Shown: positions 49,201-60,564, counted from the first letter of the stretch. The stretch: 64,000 bases of DNA from Larus michahellis (GCF_964199755.1 NC_133897.1:73384080-73448079); one strand, 5' to 3'. Numbers and translations are program-made. Notes: generated from the sequence alone by a model not told the origin.

Positions 49201-50220
49201 ACATGTGACTGGCAGCATTATATGAAGCCTGTGCGATTTTGTAATTGTACCTTAAGATCTGATCTGGCTTGCAAAACCTGTAGCTGCACATACACACACA
49301 CACAAATTGTCTGCCTTCTTTCTTTCTTTGATTCTGCATTGTCCTTCCAAATCATGCTAAAACATGCTATGTTTTCCAAATAATTTACCCATGTTGATTT
49401 CACCGAGGTCTATGTTACAAAACACATGCCAGGGTAATTAGAACAGTATCTATCTACATAATGAGTGCAAGCTCCTAATGTAACTGCATTTATAATTAAG
49501 GTGGTATAGGTTATTTGCTAAGCACTTTGTCAGTTCACCTCGGCTTGTCTGTATGAGAGATTCACACTGCAGAAACTACTTCAGTTGAAATGAATTAGGG
49601 TTACATGGGAAAGTAACATGTATGTTTTAGTCTAACAGAGGGAGAAACTTCTGGGTTTTCTTCAGCTGTGCTATTTGCTGTGTTAAAAATGGGAAACGCT
49701 CCATTTTAAGAGTATGTATTACTAGGTCATTCAGTATGGAGTTATGTTAACATTTGTTATACGGAACTTGTGGTCTGGTTGGGATGCTTAATAGTACACA
49801 AGAACTGTAAATATTAAAAATTAATTTGGATAACTGTGTTTTAAACTTGCTGCAGGGCTCCTGGTTCTTTGTTCAGCGTTTTTGCACAGGAAGAAGACGA
49901 ACGTGACAGGGGAAAAGATAAAAAAGAAGAGATGGGAGAAGACAGCGACATTTAGACAAAATCAGATTGTGTAGAAGTACACAAGAAAAAGAGCAGTTTA
50001 ACACCTTTTCTCTCTCAAAACAATTTCAACCCACTTCCTACTAGCAAAGAGAAAGTGTTTAGAAAGTTGCTAGAGGTCAAAAAGAGCACCTGCCATCGCA
50101 GGTGGCAGTAAGGGGGAGGACAGACAACTTTGTGCGGCTGCACCTGCTCAGCAGCATGGCCATGCCTTATTGCCCACTTGGGTTTATGACCCCATCTACC
50201 ACAGCCTACTGAGAGCAATA
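43201..50220. other. CAP2-FAM8A1 intergenic region
   Basis: About 7 kb. Holds one CR1 (45397-46170) and a short CA run near 49290-49305. Open frames of 119-120 codons on the minus strand at 44088-44447 and 47561-47923 have no convincing family match. No promoter-like island or RNA gene is seen until 50.2 kb. Confidence 0.75.
45397..46170 (+). mobile_element. CR1 LINE, 3' end with remnant of ORF2, plus strand
   Basis: Begins in the ORF2 C-terminal part (ctgcaaagtcctgcacctgg). It passes through the gaggccgcatctggagtgctg, ttcagcctggagaa and cactgtgagggtgaccaagc blocks and ends ttctgtggttctgtga. About 770 bp, less diverged than the other copies but with frames interrupted, so non-functional. The sequence differs from the 23-kb and 33-kb copies (gcactggcacaggttgcccagc), indicating another CR1 subfamily. 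Confidence 0.93.
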
Positions 50221-50878
50221 AATCTGTGACCCGGGCCAAATTCAGAAGTCGGATGAAGGGATGGGAAATACGAGAGAGGGGAGTTGACACTCCGGCCCCT
50301 CAGCGTCCCCTGGGGCGCGTTACGGACAGCAGGACCCGCACGGGAGATGGAGACTCCCTCTCCCCACAGACTTCACCGCAACGTGCCCACCGCCCGAGGC
50401 CGCCCGGCTCCCGCTGCTGCGGCTCCGGCTACGAAACCAGGGCCGAGGGCTCGGCCTGAGGAGAAGGCCGGCTACCTCCCGGCGCGCGTCGGGGCCCAGC
50501 TCCTGCTGAGGGGATCGCAGCCCCCCGGCGCTGCATCCGGGGCGGCTGCGGGAGGAACCGGGGAGCCCCGCTCTTCATGCTAAGGGAAAAGCTACGTGCC
50601 TTCCGCGCATACGCTGCCGCCGGGAAACCTCTCGGGCTGCGCCGCGCTCAGGCCCTCGGCTCTTCCCCCACCTCCAGAGCGCTTGGAACGGCCCAGGGCA
50701 GGCGGCGTCCGTGCCTCGACGCTGGGCGATACCATCTCATGGGAGGGGGAAGCCTAACGGCAGAAAGGGGTTTGCCCGGCAGTGGTACGCTCCCTGCTAG
50801 GCCGGGTGCCCGAAGGACTCCGCCTAGTGTTTGCCTGCTCCCCCCCGCGGTAAGTGGGAGAGGCGAGGCGTCTCCTCG

Positions 50879-50888
50879 GCGCATGCGC
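50879..50888. promoter_or_regulatory. FAM8A1: NRF1-type site (GCGCATGCGC)
   Basis: Palindromic core of the NRF1 consensus, 30 bp upstream of the first candidate ATG at 50919 and inside the CpG island. NRF1 sites commonly sit near the start of CpG-island promoters, so the FAM8A1 start site is probably close to here. Motif-based inference. Confidence 0.5.
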
Positions 50889-50918
50889 GGTGTGGGACGG
50901 CGCTGGGTGTCAGCGGGG

Positions 50919-51477
50919 ATGGAGGAGATGGCGGAGCCGGGCGGCGGCCGGACAGGCGCTGGGGCGGCAGCGATGGCGGAGGGCGACAGCGTCGCCGGAG
51001 AGGAGGCGGCCGCCACCGCCGCGCCTGCACCGCCGCGCTCCCCTGCGGTGGCCGTTGGGGGCGAGGGCGGCGGGGCGAAGCCGCTGAGCGCGGCGGAGTA
51101 CGCGCGGCGGGTGCACCAGTGGCTGTGGGACTCGTACTGCGGGTACCTCAGCTGGCAGGGCTGCCTGCCCGCCCTCCTCGCCGCCTCCGCCGCCGCCGGC
51201 ACCCCTCGCGTCGCCGCGCCGCCGCCGCCCCCTCCTCCCTCCCCGCCGCCGGGGGCGGCCGCCGCTGCCGCCTACTACAGCCCCTTCTACCTTTTCCCTC
51301 CGGCGCCAGCCCACACGGCCGCCGCCACTGGGCCGGGGCCCCGCACCGCGGCTGCCGCCGCCGCCCCGGCTTGGCCGGGAGCGGCGGGCAGGTTGACCCC
51401 CGCGTCCAGGGCGGCCTCCAGCAGCGCCGCCGGCACCAGCGGCAGCGGCGCCCCCAGGGAGACGGGGCGGCCGGCGG
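50919..51477 (+). CDS. FAM8A1: FAM8A1 coding exon 1
   Basis: 186 codons plus one base, GC-rich, with Pro and Ala homopolymer runs. Identified by [20 protein letters not shown] and by [10 protein letters not shown], matching the family's WLWQSYCGYL and YYNPFYF blocks. Donor GCGG|gtgagt lies within a G-quadruplex motif. Stop-free frames of 216 aa (plus strand) and 289 aa (minus strand) over the same DNA are GC-rich shadows. Confidence 0.9.
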
Positions 51478-54400
51478 GTGAGTGGGGGTCGGGGGCCGGT
51501 GTGGGTCGCTTGGCGTGGGGGCGGAAAGGGGGCGGCCCCTCGGCACGCCCGTGGGGAGGCGGCTGGCAGTGGCCGGGGGCCTGGTTCGCCGCCGCCGTGC
51601 GGGAAGGTCGGGGGGCCGGGAGCGGAGGCCTCGTCCCCGCAGCTCCTTCGGCCTCCGCCGCGGTTTTGGGAAGCGGTGTCTGGGGAAGGAAGCTGCGGGG
51701 GGAGGGTGGTCACCGCGCTTGTGCGGGCTGCAGATCCGGGCGTGGGGCTCTGCCTCGCAAGAGGCGGCAGCCCAGACACCGAGTGTGTCAGTCCAGACCT
51801 TCAGTCCGTAAGCAGGTTTTGAGAGGGTTAACTTGCCTGCGCGGCTGATAATTGGAGTGCTTGTAAGGTGTTTGCATGTATGTGAAGGAGTTTATTTTTC
51901 CCCAGGAAACTTAACTCTCGGGGTCGCAGGCTTGTAATGCAGCTAGCTTTATAAGTAGCCCGTTTGGATGATGTAAACTAACTTCGTTGGTCTTAGTGGG
52001 CTCTTGGTGCTCAAATAATATCATGCAGTGAAATTGAAGCAGGGAACGAAAAACTCACTCGCGTTCAACAAGTGAAGGTCAGGACCTGGGATAAACAGAA
52101 GTCTGTTATGGCTGTAGATATTGAAGACCGTGCATAGTGCTGCTGCTGTTTATTTTTGCTCGAGAGTAAGGCAAACTCGGTCTGACCGCATCAGGGATAA
52201 AACCTTGAGCACACAAACATTTCTTAATGAGTCAAGGAGCGCCTGGGTGACTGACATGCCCTCAGTGTTTGGTAGCACCTTGAGTAATGGTAGAAACCTG
52301 TGGAGCGGAACACTGCGAAAGGACTTTGGAGGAAAGCCAGATCTTTCTTTCTGCAGGGCAAAGTACAGCATTACTGATCTGTAGCATTATTTATAAGCTC
52401 GGTGGCTGGGTGTGAGGGGAGGATGGTTTTGGTTGCTTCATCTTTCTTTTGAAGGGAAGGGAATCTAGCTTCTGAACTTGCTTCTTCCTTGTGGTTTTGA
52501 GCAGATGTTGTTTAAACAAGGCTGTAACACAAGGTCGTGTTTTCTTTAATTGTGCCCCAATTCTGAGTTATAGATTACTTATAAACAGATACTGCCAGTC
52601 ATTGAAAAACAGGATATGGACAAAGACTAGACTGGAATGATTCTTAGGTTTTTACCTAGTTCTTCAGGAACTAATTCCCGTAGGTTAAAGGTAATTTATG
52701 GCATAAAAAGCACTTAATGCTGGGGAACGTGGTTATTCTGAATGGTAAATACTGTTGCAACACCCAGCCTTCTTAAGGGAGCTCTGTATGTGGTATAGTG
52801 ATACGATACAATTATAAACATAGGCTGTTGTGCCGGTGCTTTGGCTCCAGATTGCAGGTGGATATGTCCGGAACAGCTAAAGCGATTACAGCTCCTTTTT
52901 TGCTGCTGGAGATTATTGCCCACATGGCAGGCTTGGCAGGGCGGATCGTGTATCTGTCCCTACGCCGCTGCAGTTTACTAGCCCAGCCTGCTTACGTAAG
53001 CTGAAATAAGTGACAGTTTATGCTAATGTTGCAGATTTTAAACTAGGATGTCAAAAAGTGGAATTGGTAGCTGCCTCTTCCAGTTCAGTCTGCCTGCTGG
53101 GTGTGTGTCGAAGCACCAATAGCAGCAGCATCCTGGGCAGCAGCAGGCTCTTTATGGATGGTCATTGTGATTTAAGAGGCTTCCTCCTCTCACCCCTCCC
53201 TGCCTTACTGCAGGAGATTATTCCTCTTGTACTGGGAACAGGAGAGTGAAAAGTGTGCTCAAGTCTCAGCTGCTCTGCCTGGCTGACTAGTGCAAACCTG
53301 TCGTTATTGCTAGTTTAATGTAAGATCCTAGACTTCGAGCTGAGATGGATGCGTGTTGCATTTGGCTGTCTCTGACATACAAATAGTAGCCCCTGGCAAA
53401 ATAGTGGAATTTTGAAAGGAGGAACATGTCAAATCACTGCAGTGGAACCGCACTAGTGTGAGGGTTGCCAAGGTTTCTTAATGTAATGGAGTTTAACATA
53501 ATTTGAGTACTTATTTTCTTAGCCCCATTTAGCTTCTTCATTACTCAGTCGTTGAGTCTAATGTATTAAAACGAAACTGTGCTACTGACTTCAGCAAATG
53601 TGTTCCTTTTAACAGGGCAAATGAACAGTCTTTATCTGGCGCTGTATGCTGAAGCCAGGATTGGGGAGGCTGGCTATGCTCCCTTCTGCCTTAGTTGAAG
53701 AATGTTTAATTAGAATTTAGTTGACAACTTTAGATGTGCTGTGACAATGAGAATTGAATCCATTTTAGTATTATTTATGTAACAGTGGTGCTACTCGATA
53801 GTATCAGTGCAGAGTTATTAGTGAAACAGGTATGGAATAAATAAACTGAGGTGCATTAAATAAGGACTTGCTCTTACCTAATCACTGCTTGATTATTCTT
53901 GCCCCATTTAAAAAGCACCTAAGTGCCATGGGCTTTCAGCTTCGCTTGCACAGCTTGTGAGACCAGGACTGGCATTATCACTCTCAGCAGTTGAACTGTG
54001 GAGGCTTATTCTAAGTAAAATTTGATGATATTTTTTCAGAATGGAGAGGTGAATGATTCCCCTTTCCTTTTCTCCTTTCCCTATGCATGAGGGTTGGCAT
54101 TCTCAGAAACACTAACAAACACAGTCACTATTTTCCATGAGTTAGATCTAGCGGTACTTGGGTATTTCTAAATGAAGTCTTGATGCAAGTCCTTGCTGGT
54201 TTCACGTGAGTAGTCATGTTTTTTGTTTGGGAAATAAAGAGGGGTAGATGGGTTCAGATGAAATTATTTTCCAACACTATTTCTTGGAAACTTTCTAAGA
54301 TACTCTGTAATATTTTCTTTGCTTTAATCATCTGAGGTACCTTAGCAACAAAAACTTGTAACTGTGACTACTTATTTTGCCCCCATTTGCACTTGGTCAA

Positions 54401-57400
54401 CTAAATAGGAGAAATGTGTTACATTTCTGGCTTGTGGTAGGGCAACAAACTGCATTTTATTATAATAGCATGTCTATAGGAATGTTTATGCCAGGTATGA
54501 CTAGTATTTTCATCTGCTTCTATTTTTGAGTCTGATTTGCCAAAGAATAGTCTGTGTTTTACTTTTAGAGAGCTGGTACCTAGTACATACGGAAGCCTTG
54601 CTGATAAGCAATAGAAAGGTTGTGGTAGATCTAAGATCTAATTTTCCTTTTTTCCTTTTACTTGAGCTCTCAGATTTACTGAAATCTTTCTCTATGAAGG
54701 TGTTCTAAACAAAAGAACACAAAAATTGATACATCTTCAAAGTACTTCAGTTCTTTAGTGGGGTGGGACTTTGCTTGTAATGCTAATTATGAGTGGACTC
54801 AGAGTTCTGAAAGTTTGATTTAGTTTAAGAAGTTTCTTATAACTTGATTTAAATAAATCAGATCACTTTTTATTCATACACTTTTAGAAGTTTTCTCGAA
54901 GATGTGACCTGAGATCAAGGTCTTGATAATGTTCTTGCAGTGACGTTAATGTGAAATGTTCTTAGATGATAGTGTTAACGTTGTGTTAGTGCAGTAAAAT
55001 CTGGGTAATGTTAACTATTTCTGTTACAGGTCGGGAGTTCATTATCCCTTCGCTGGCACACAGGTTCATAGCCGAGATGGTGGACTTTTTTATTCTGTTC
55101 TTTATAAAGGCAACCATTGTTTTAAGTATTATGCACCTCAGTGGAATAAAGTAAGTTGAATACTTTAAAGCTTTATTGTATACAGCATTAAGCTCTTCAT
55201 GCTCTTTGAGGTGTCATGATGTATATATGGTATGCTTATGAATATGCTGGCACTTAGTAACTGTCAAAAGTTGAGGAAAAAGCACCACTAGGTTAACCTC
55301 TTTTTAAACACTTTCTAATTTGGGGTCAGCTGATGGAAACAAAGAATTTGTTCATAGGCTCACAAACGCCTTCCTAAGGATATATTAGACTTGCAGTCTT
55401 ATTTTTGGGAGGCAATAGCAAGATTTTTTAAAAGTCCTCTAAAAATTTCAAAGGAAAAACATTGACAAATTTGTTTTTTAAACAGCGTTTAAAAATGTAC
55501 TGGATCTGGCTGGGATGGAGTTAACTTTCTTCATAGCATCTCCTGTGGTGCTGTGTTTTAGATTTGTGGCCAAAATAATGCTAACCCACAACAAAAAAAT
55601 TACTTCAGATCCTGCACGTCAGATATGTGCGTACTTTCAAAATACAGCCTGATTGCTAGGAATGCTACCATGCTGCAGTCTTTACTGGGCATAAGTTGGG
55701 TTTCTTAAAAAGTATGATTAAGCATCGCCTGTATCAGCTATACACTAGACTGAAAGATTCTTCATTTCACATTTTATATTCAGATGTAATAATTTACCTC
55801 AACGGCTGTTTCTTTTTTTATCTCCTGCTTTAACTGTAGGTATTTTATTCCGTAGCTCATTTAGTTCCTCTGCTTTGGGTTGGTGTAATCAAATATTTCA
55901 GATAAGAGTTTGGTGCAGTCAGTAAATCCATTACTGTACAAACACACTTCAGAATCCAAGTTTTCTGCTAAAGAACCTTCCAAATGTTGACTGACTGTAA
56001 ACTGATACTATGCAGATAACATCTTTCAGACACCTTAAACTGCTGCTTGAAAGGTGTGTGGAAGAGAGTCAAATCCAAAGCAATAAATATGTCAATGTAA
56101 AGGATCAGTGGTTTTTGTTCAGATAAGCATGCAATTAAAATGCCAAACTCTCAGTTCTGTTCAGTTGCCAAAACCTCAAACTCTAACCCAACAGCTTGTA
56201 TTTCCGTCTTGCTTTAAGTAGCCTGACAATGGTAGAAAACGAAGTACAGGAAAGATGGGGACCAACTGTATGTATATTGTTTCTGTAAAGTAGCGAAGGT
56301 AATGGAAAGAGAGAGAATCTTTTTGAATTAATTTACAGTATATTCAATATCACTACTTTTGCAAAAGCCAGTAAGTTGCTTGCAGGTAACTCCAGAGAAA
56401 CATTTGCTAGTGAGATGTGGTGTGGCTGAGTTTAGGCTGAGGAGTTGTCATAAAAAAAATACATCCTCACAGGCTCAGGACAGAGCCTTCAGGCCAGGCT
56501 TGTATTGAAGGGAAACACAGGTTGTGCCACACTATTTTCTTAATTCCTTATCTTTCCAATCCTAAAGTGTGAATAAAAAGGAGGGCAGGTAGTACAAAGA
56601 TAGATGGGACTGTTTCGAAGTAGAACTGCACATTTCTCTGTGACTAGTAATTCTCACTTAGATGTGTGAGTGAAAATCATAGAATAGTTTGGGTTAGAAG
56701 AGACCTTAAAAGGTCATCTAGTCCAGCCCCCCTGCAACGAGCAGGGACATCTTCAATGTATCTCAGGTTACTCAGAGCCCCATCCAACCTGACCTTGAAT
56801 GTTTCCAGGGATGGGACATCTGCCACCTCTCTGGGCAACCTGTTACAGTGTCTCACCACCCTCATAAGTAGAGAATTTCTTCCTTCTGTCTAGTCTAAAT
56901 CTACTTTCTTTGAGTTTAAAACCATTAACCCTTGTCCTATTGCAACAGGCCCAGCTAAAAAGTTTGTTCCCATCTTTTTTCTAAGCCCCTCTTAAGTACT
57001 GGAAGGCTGCTGTAAGGTCTCCCCGGAGCCTTCTCTTCTCCAGGCTGAACAACCCCAACTCTCTCAGCCTGTCCTCACAGGGGAGGTGCTCCAGGCCTCT
57101 GATTGTTTTTGTGACCCTCCTCTGGACCTGCTCCAGCAGGTCCGTGTCCTTCCTTTGCTGAGGGCCGCGGAGCTGGACGCAGTATTCCAGGTGGGGTCTC
57201 ACCAGAGCAGAGCAACCTGCTGGCCACGCTTCTTTTGATGCAGCCCCGGATACGGTTGGCCTCTTGAGCTGTGAGCGCACATTGTCGTCTCATGTCCAGC
57301 TTTTCATCTGCCAGTACCCCTGGGTCTTCTGTGCAGGGCTGCTCTCAGTCCCTTCATTCCCCAGCCTGTTGGGGTAATGCAACTGAGGGTTGCCCTGACC

Positions 57401-59826
57401 CAGGTGCAGGACCTTGCACTTGGCCTTGTGAGCCTCATAAGGTTCACATGGACCCACTTCTTGAGCTTGTCCAGGTCCCTCTGGATGACATCCCATCCCT
57501 CAGGTGTGTCAACTGCACTGCTCAGCTTAGTGTTGTCTGCAAACCTGCTGAGGGTGCACTTGGTGCCACTGTCTATGTCATTGATGAAAATATTAAACAA
57601 TACCAGTCCCCATACTGACCCCTGAGGGACACCGCTCGTCACTGATCTCCATCTGGACATTGAGCCATTGACCAGTAACCCTCTGGATGCGACCATCCAG
57701 CCAATTCCTCATTCACCAAACAGTCCACCCGTCAAACCCAAGGAAGTTGTGGGGGACTGTGTCAGAGGCCTTACAGAAGATAGATAGACAAATGACATTC
57801 ATAGCTCTTGCCTTGTCCACTGATATAGTTACTCCATCCTAGAAGGGCACTAGGTTGGTCAGGCAGGACTTGCCCTTGGTGAAGCCGTGCTGGCTGTCTT
57901 GAATCACTTCCCTGTCCTCCATGTGCTTTAGCATAGCTTCTAGGATGATCTGTTCCATGATCTTCCAAGGCACAGAGGTGAGGCTGACAGGTAAAAGTGT
58001 GTGCAATGTTTCCCTTTTTCCAGTCACCGGGGACTTCACCCGACTGCTGTAACTTTTCAAATATCATGGAGTGGCTTGGCAACTACATCAGCCAATTCCC
58101 TTAGGACTCTGGGATGCATCTGGGGACATTAAGTCCCATAGCTTTACCTCTGTTCAGGTTCCTCAGGTGGTCACAAACCTGATCTTTTCTTACAGTCCTT
58201 GCCTAAATACATGTTGCAAGTATGTCCATTCCAGGTATCAGATAAGAATGTTAAATCTGTAACGTTTATCTTGTGAAAATATGCAGTTGCCACTTGCTGT
58301 CTTTGATAGGGTAAACGGCTGAAGGTTTCAGTTGCTTTAAGTTATAAACTTCCTCTGGCATACCGAAGTGTCTGTCTTTAGACGAGTACTGTGAGCAGTA
58401 AAGACTAGTGAGAGTGAGGAACCCTGATCATGCAAGGGAGGACAGCTCTCCCTTGCATTTAGAGAGACGAGTGCCGCCTTTTATTTTTCCTTGAGAGTTC
58501 CTATAAGAAGACTTAGATGACTTCCATTTATGTAGAGTTAGATTACACGTAGAATCTCTTGTTTATCTCCCAAGAAGCGCGAGAATTTTCAGAACAATTT
58601 TGCAGCTCGCTACCCAGGGACACCATTGTGCAAAAGTGGTAATAAAGAATGATCTTTTCATAATGAAAAAGACAAAACAAACTAGGCAGCAACTCAGAAG
58701 GAAACCTAGTGTTCTGAATTTTAATGGCCTGTTTAGTATCGGAGAAGCCAAGGAGCTTTTGTTCTTCGACTAATACCAGAACTGAAGGAATGAATTCTAG
58801 TGTTAAAGGGGTAACATTGGTATCGGGAGAAAGGTGGTTTTAAAATTCAGTCTTATTTTATACAGGGATATCTCCAAATTTGCCATGCATTACATAATAG
58901 AAGAAATAGATGAAGATACGTCCATGGAAGATTTGCAGAAAATGATGATAGTAGCTCTCATCTACAGGTTGTTGGTCTGCTTCTATGAGGTAACTACTCA
59001 TAAACATTAACTTCTGTAATCGATAGTTGTCAGTTGTCGAATAAATGTTGAAAAAAATTCTGCCACCATTGGCCTATAAGGTAAATCCTCTTTACAGTAT
59101 TTTGGATTATGTTGAATCTTATGACGGTCACATAGTTTTGATGAAAACCAAGTTTGCTCGACCAGTAAACAACACGCTGTTGTGTGGAACTGAAATAACT
59201 TTTCTTTTACAGATAATCTGTATTTGGGGAGCAGGTGGAGCAACCCCAGGGAAATTCTTGCTTGGACTGCGCGTTGTGACATGCGATACATCTGTACTTA
59301 TTGCGCCCAGCCGTGTGTTAGTCATTCCATCTTCTAATGTCAGTATGACAACGTAAGTGCTCTTAGCTCAGTCTCGTTGCTTTCAGGTTAACAGTGTGGA
59401 AAGCCTGTGATTTGGAAGGAAATACACCATTTCTTTATTAGTGGCCTTTGCAATAATTAGATTGCAAGAGCTATTGTTAGATTCTGTGAACTAAGAATAA
59501 AATAGCAATTATTCAATCATGTGAACGTTTTTCAGGCTAGCCGATAAAACAGTCTCCTCTGAACTCTGGAGATGGATTTTTCTGCTGTGTAAAACTGAGG
59601 CACTAAACTTGAAAGTAAACTACCTACTAATTTAAGCAGAAAAGTGAAAATACGGCACTGAACGTTTTATTCTCATTTCAGGTCCACAATACGAGCTTTG
59701 ATCAAGAATTTTTCTATTGCTTCATTTTTTCCTGCATTTATTACACTGCTGTTTTTCCAGCATAACAGAACAGCCTATGATATTGTAGCAGGGACTATTG
59801 TGGTAAGAAGAAACGGAGTCAGATGA
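50919..59826 (+). CDS. FAM8A1: FAM8A1, ER membrane RDD-domain protein of the HRD1/ERAD complex (complete, 5 exons)
   Basis: Join of 50919-51477, 55030-55150, 58866-58989, 59213-59352 and 59682-59826: 1089 nt, 362 residues plus TGA. Human FAM8A1 has about 413; the difference is in the low-complexity N-terminus. Residues 1-55 are Ala/Gly/Pro-rich. The family block [20 protein letters not shown] starts at residue 56, followed by proline and alanine runs (101-150). The RDD domain runs from about 188: R198 and D205 in [12 protein letters not shown], membrane segment about 204-226, a second about 252-272, the [15 protein letters not shown] motif (276-290), a third about 319-340, and D348 in [10 protein letters not shown]. 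By literature knowledge FAM8A1 binds HRD1 and helps it assemble with HERP for ER-associated degradation. Start alternatives in the same frame are 50928 and 50973 (MAEG..., most like the human N-terminus); all have G at -3 and +4. Confidence 0.95.
51476..51505 (+). promoter_or_regulatory. FAM8A1: G-quadruplex motif over the FAM8A1 intron 1 donor
   Basis: Four G runs (GGG, GGGGG, GGGGG, GGG) separated by loops of 5, 2 and 7 nt on the coding strand. The splice donor GT at 51478-51479 shares its G with the first run. It could form in both the DNA and the pre-mRNA. Confidence 0.7.
51478..55029 (+). other. FAM8A1: FAM8A1 intron 1 (3.6 kb)
   Basis: GC-rich for the first ~320 nt, then AT-rich unique sequence. 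No mobile element or extra exon recognised. Confidence 0.85.
55030..55150 (+). CDS. FAM8A1: FAM8A1 coding exon 2 (start of RDD domain)
   Basis: Completes Gly187, then [20 protein letters not shown] and [19 protein letters not shown], with a split Lys codon at the end. Holds the invariant-type Arg and first Asp of the RDD fold and the first membrane helix. Acceptor ctgttacag, donor AAA|gtaagt. Confidence 0.97.
55503..55600 (+). mobile_element. LTR-like fragment of an endogenous retroviral element
   Basis: The text tggctgggatggagttaact, followed by a gtggtgctgtgttttagatt block, resembles a sequence I recognise from long terminal repeats dispersed in bird genomes. Only about 95 bp remain, with no internal genes or paired LTR, so it is a decayed relic. 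The family assignment is from memory and tentative. Confidence 0.45.
56675..58200 (-). mobile_element. CR1 LINE with partial ORF2 (reverse transcriptase), minus strand
   Basis: The longest repeat in the window (about 1.5 kb). Its 3' end, with degenerate ATTCTATGATT tail, is at about 56675. Reading leftward on the minus strand from 58200 gives ORF2 pieces in several frames: [51 protein letters not shown] and [17 protein letters not shown]. The catalytic FADD box of CR1 reads FADN, and frame changes and a deletion between blocks show it is dead. Confidence 0.95.
58866..58989 (+). CDS. FAM8A1: FAM8A1 coding exon 3
   Basis: Completes Lys227, then [20 protein letters not shown] and [21 protein letters not shown]: an acidic lumenal or cytosolic loop followed by the second membrane segment. 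Acceptor tttatacag. The donor GAG|gtaact has C at +5, somewhat weak. Confidence 0.97.
59213..59352 (+). CDS. FAM8A1: FAM8A1 coding exon 4 (GATPGK motif)
   Basis: Forty-six codons plus two bases: [46 protein letters not shown]. The [12 protein letters not shown] segment is the RDD-family motif between membrane helices. Acceptor ttttacag, donor AAC|gtaagt. The intron before it is 223 nt. Confidence 0.97.
59353..59681 (+). other. FAM8A1: FAM8A1 intron 4 (329 nt)
   Basis: Unique AT-rich sequence; nothing recognised. Confidence 0.85.
59682..59826 (+). CDS. FAM8A1: FAM8A1 coding exon 5 and stop
   Basis: Completes Thr315, then [47 protein letters not shown] and TGA (59824-59826). Holds the last membrane helix and the C-terminal Asp (YDIVAGT) of the RDD signature. 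Acceptor catttcag. Confidence 0.97.
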
Positions 59827-60564
59827 TACCAAAAGATGAGGTTTCCAGACTGGTTTTGAACATCCCCTCCCACCCCCAGTGAACAAAGACCTACCCCAAA
59901 ACTGAGATTGAGGTGTCTATCCGAATCTTTTGCCCAAATGAAATGGGAACTGATTCAGAAGCTAAAGAAAATGTTTTACTCCGGTATGATGCCAGCAGCT
60001 ACCTTCAAAGCATTGGAGTTTTCATAAATGCCAAAGAAGTTTGAGAGAAAAAATACGTATTAAATCTGGAAGTATTAACATCCGATTGGTGAGAAGGAAA
60101 GTGGTTGTATTAACTGCAGAAAGGAGCTGTTCTGCTCGTCAGTCTGCAGAAAGCAGATACCTAGAAATACTCCACCTTAGAAGAAATGTTGCTCCTGCAG
60201 TTTTGGATGTTGGCAGGTAACTAGAAAATCAAGTTGTTTTCCAAGCAGTTGCCTAAGTCATATGATAAACTCTGAGAGGAAGAGAACTGCAGTATTAGAC
60301 AGTAGGGCAAATCATGTTAATTAAATTGCCACGTGTGTAGAAAGAGATGAGCAGTGTTTATCATGTCCTTCCTATTGCTTCACAGATCATATTCCCCTCA
60401 CCTCTTCAAGTATTTTATCAGAACATTGATGTGAAAAGTTTTTTGCATGCCTGTCTTAAGCATTTCCACTTATTTCACATGTCAGAGCCAATAAAGAGGT
60501 GAAGTAAGAGCTGCTTTTTCTCTGGGAAGGGTCTGTTACACTGCAGTGTTAGTGAATTGGCGTG

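Larger units (their letters stand above)
50220..51800. promoter_or_regulatory. FAM8A1: CpG island: FAM8A1 promoter, 5' UTR and first exon
   Basis: Abrupt change from AT-rich flanks to very GC-rich, CpG-dense sequence, with no evident TATA box. It covers the upstream region, coding exon 1 and the start of intron 1. This is typical of a housekeeping promoter with dispersed transcription starts. In the coding frame there is no stop from 50577 down to the chosen ATG, so the transcription start cannot be bounded from stops. Confidence 0.85.
55151..58865 (+). other. FAM8A1: FAM8A1 intron 2 (3.7 kb)
   Basis: Mostly mobile DNA: a short LTR-like fragment (55503-55600) and a 1.5-kb antisense CR1 (56675-58200). 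The remainder is unique. Confidence 0.85.

Noticed and set aside
50648-51848. Long overlapping frames of 184, 216, 289, 132, 114 and 109 codons on both strands in the CpG island
   Set aside because: GC-rich DNA has few stops, so all frames stay open. Only the frame from 50919 shows FAM8A1 family blocks.
50577-51848. 423-codon single frame as an intronless gene
   Set aside because: Its last 124 codons run past the FAM8A1 intron 1 donor, and the exon 2 junction at 55030 restores the conserved protein. The part upstream of 50919 has no family similarity.
56981-58082. Several 80-130-codon frames on both strands
   Set aside because: Fragments of the dead CR1 ORF2 and its shadow, not host genes.
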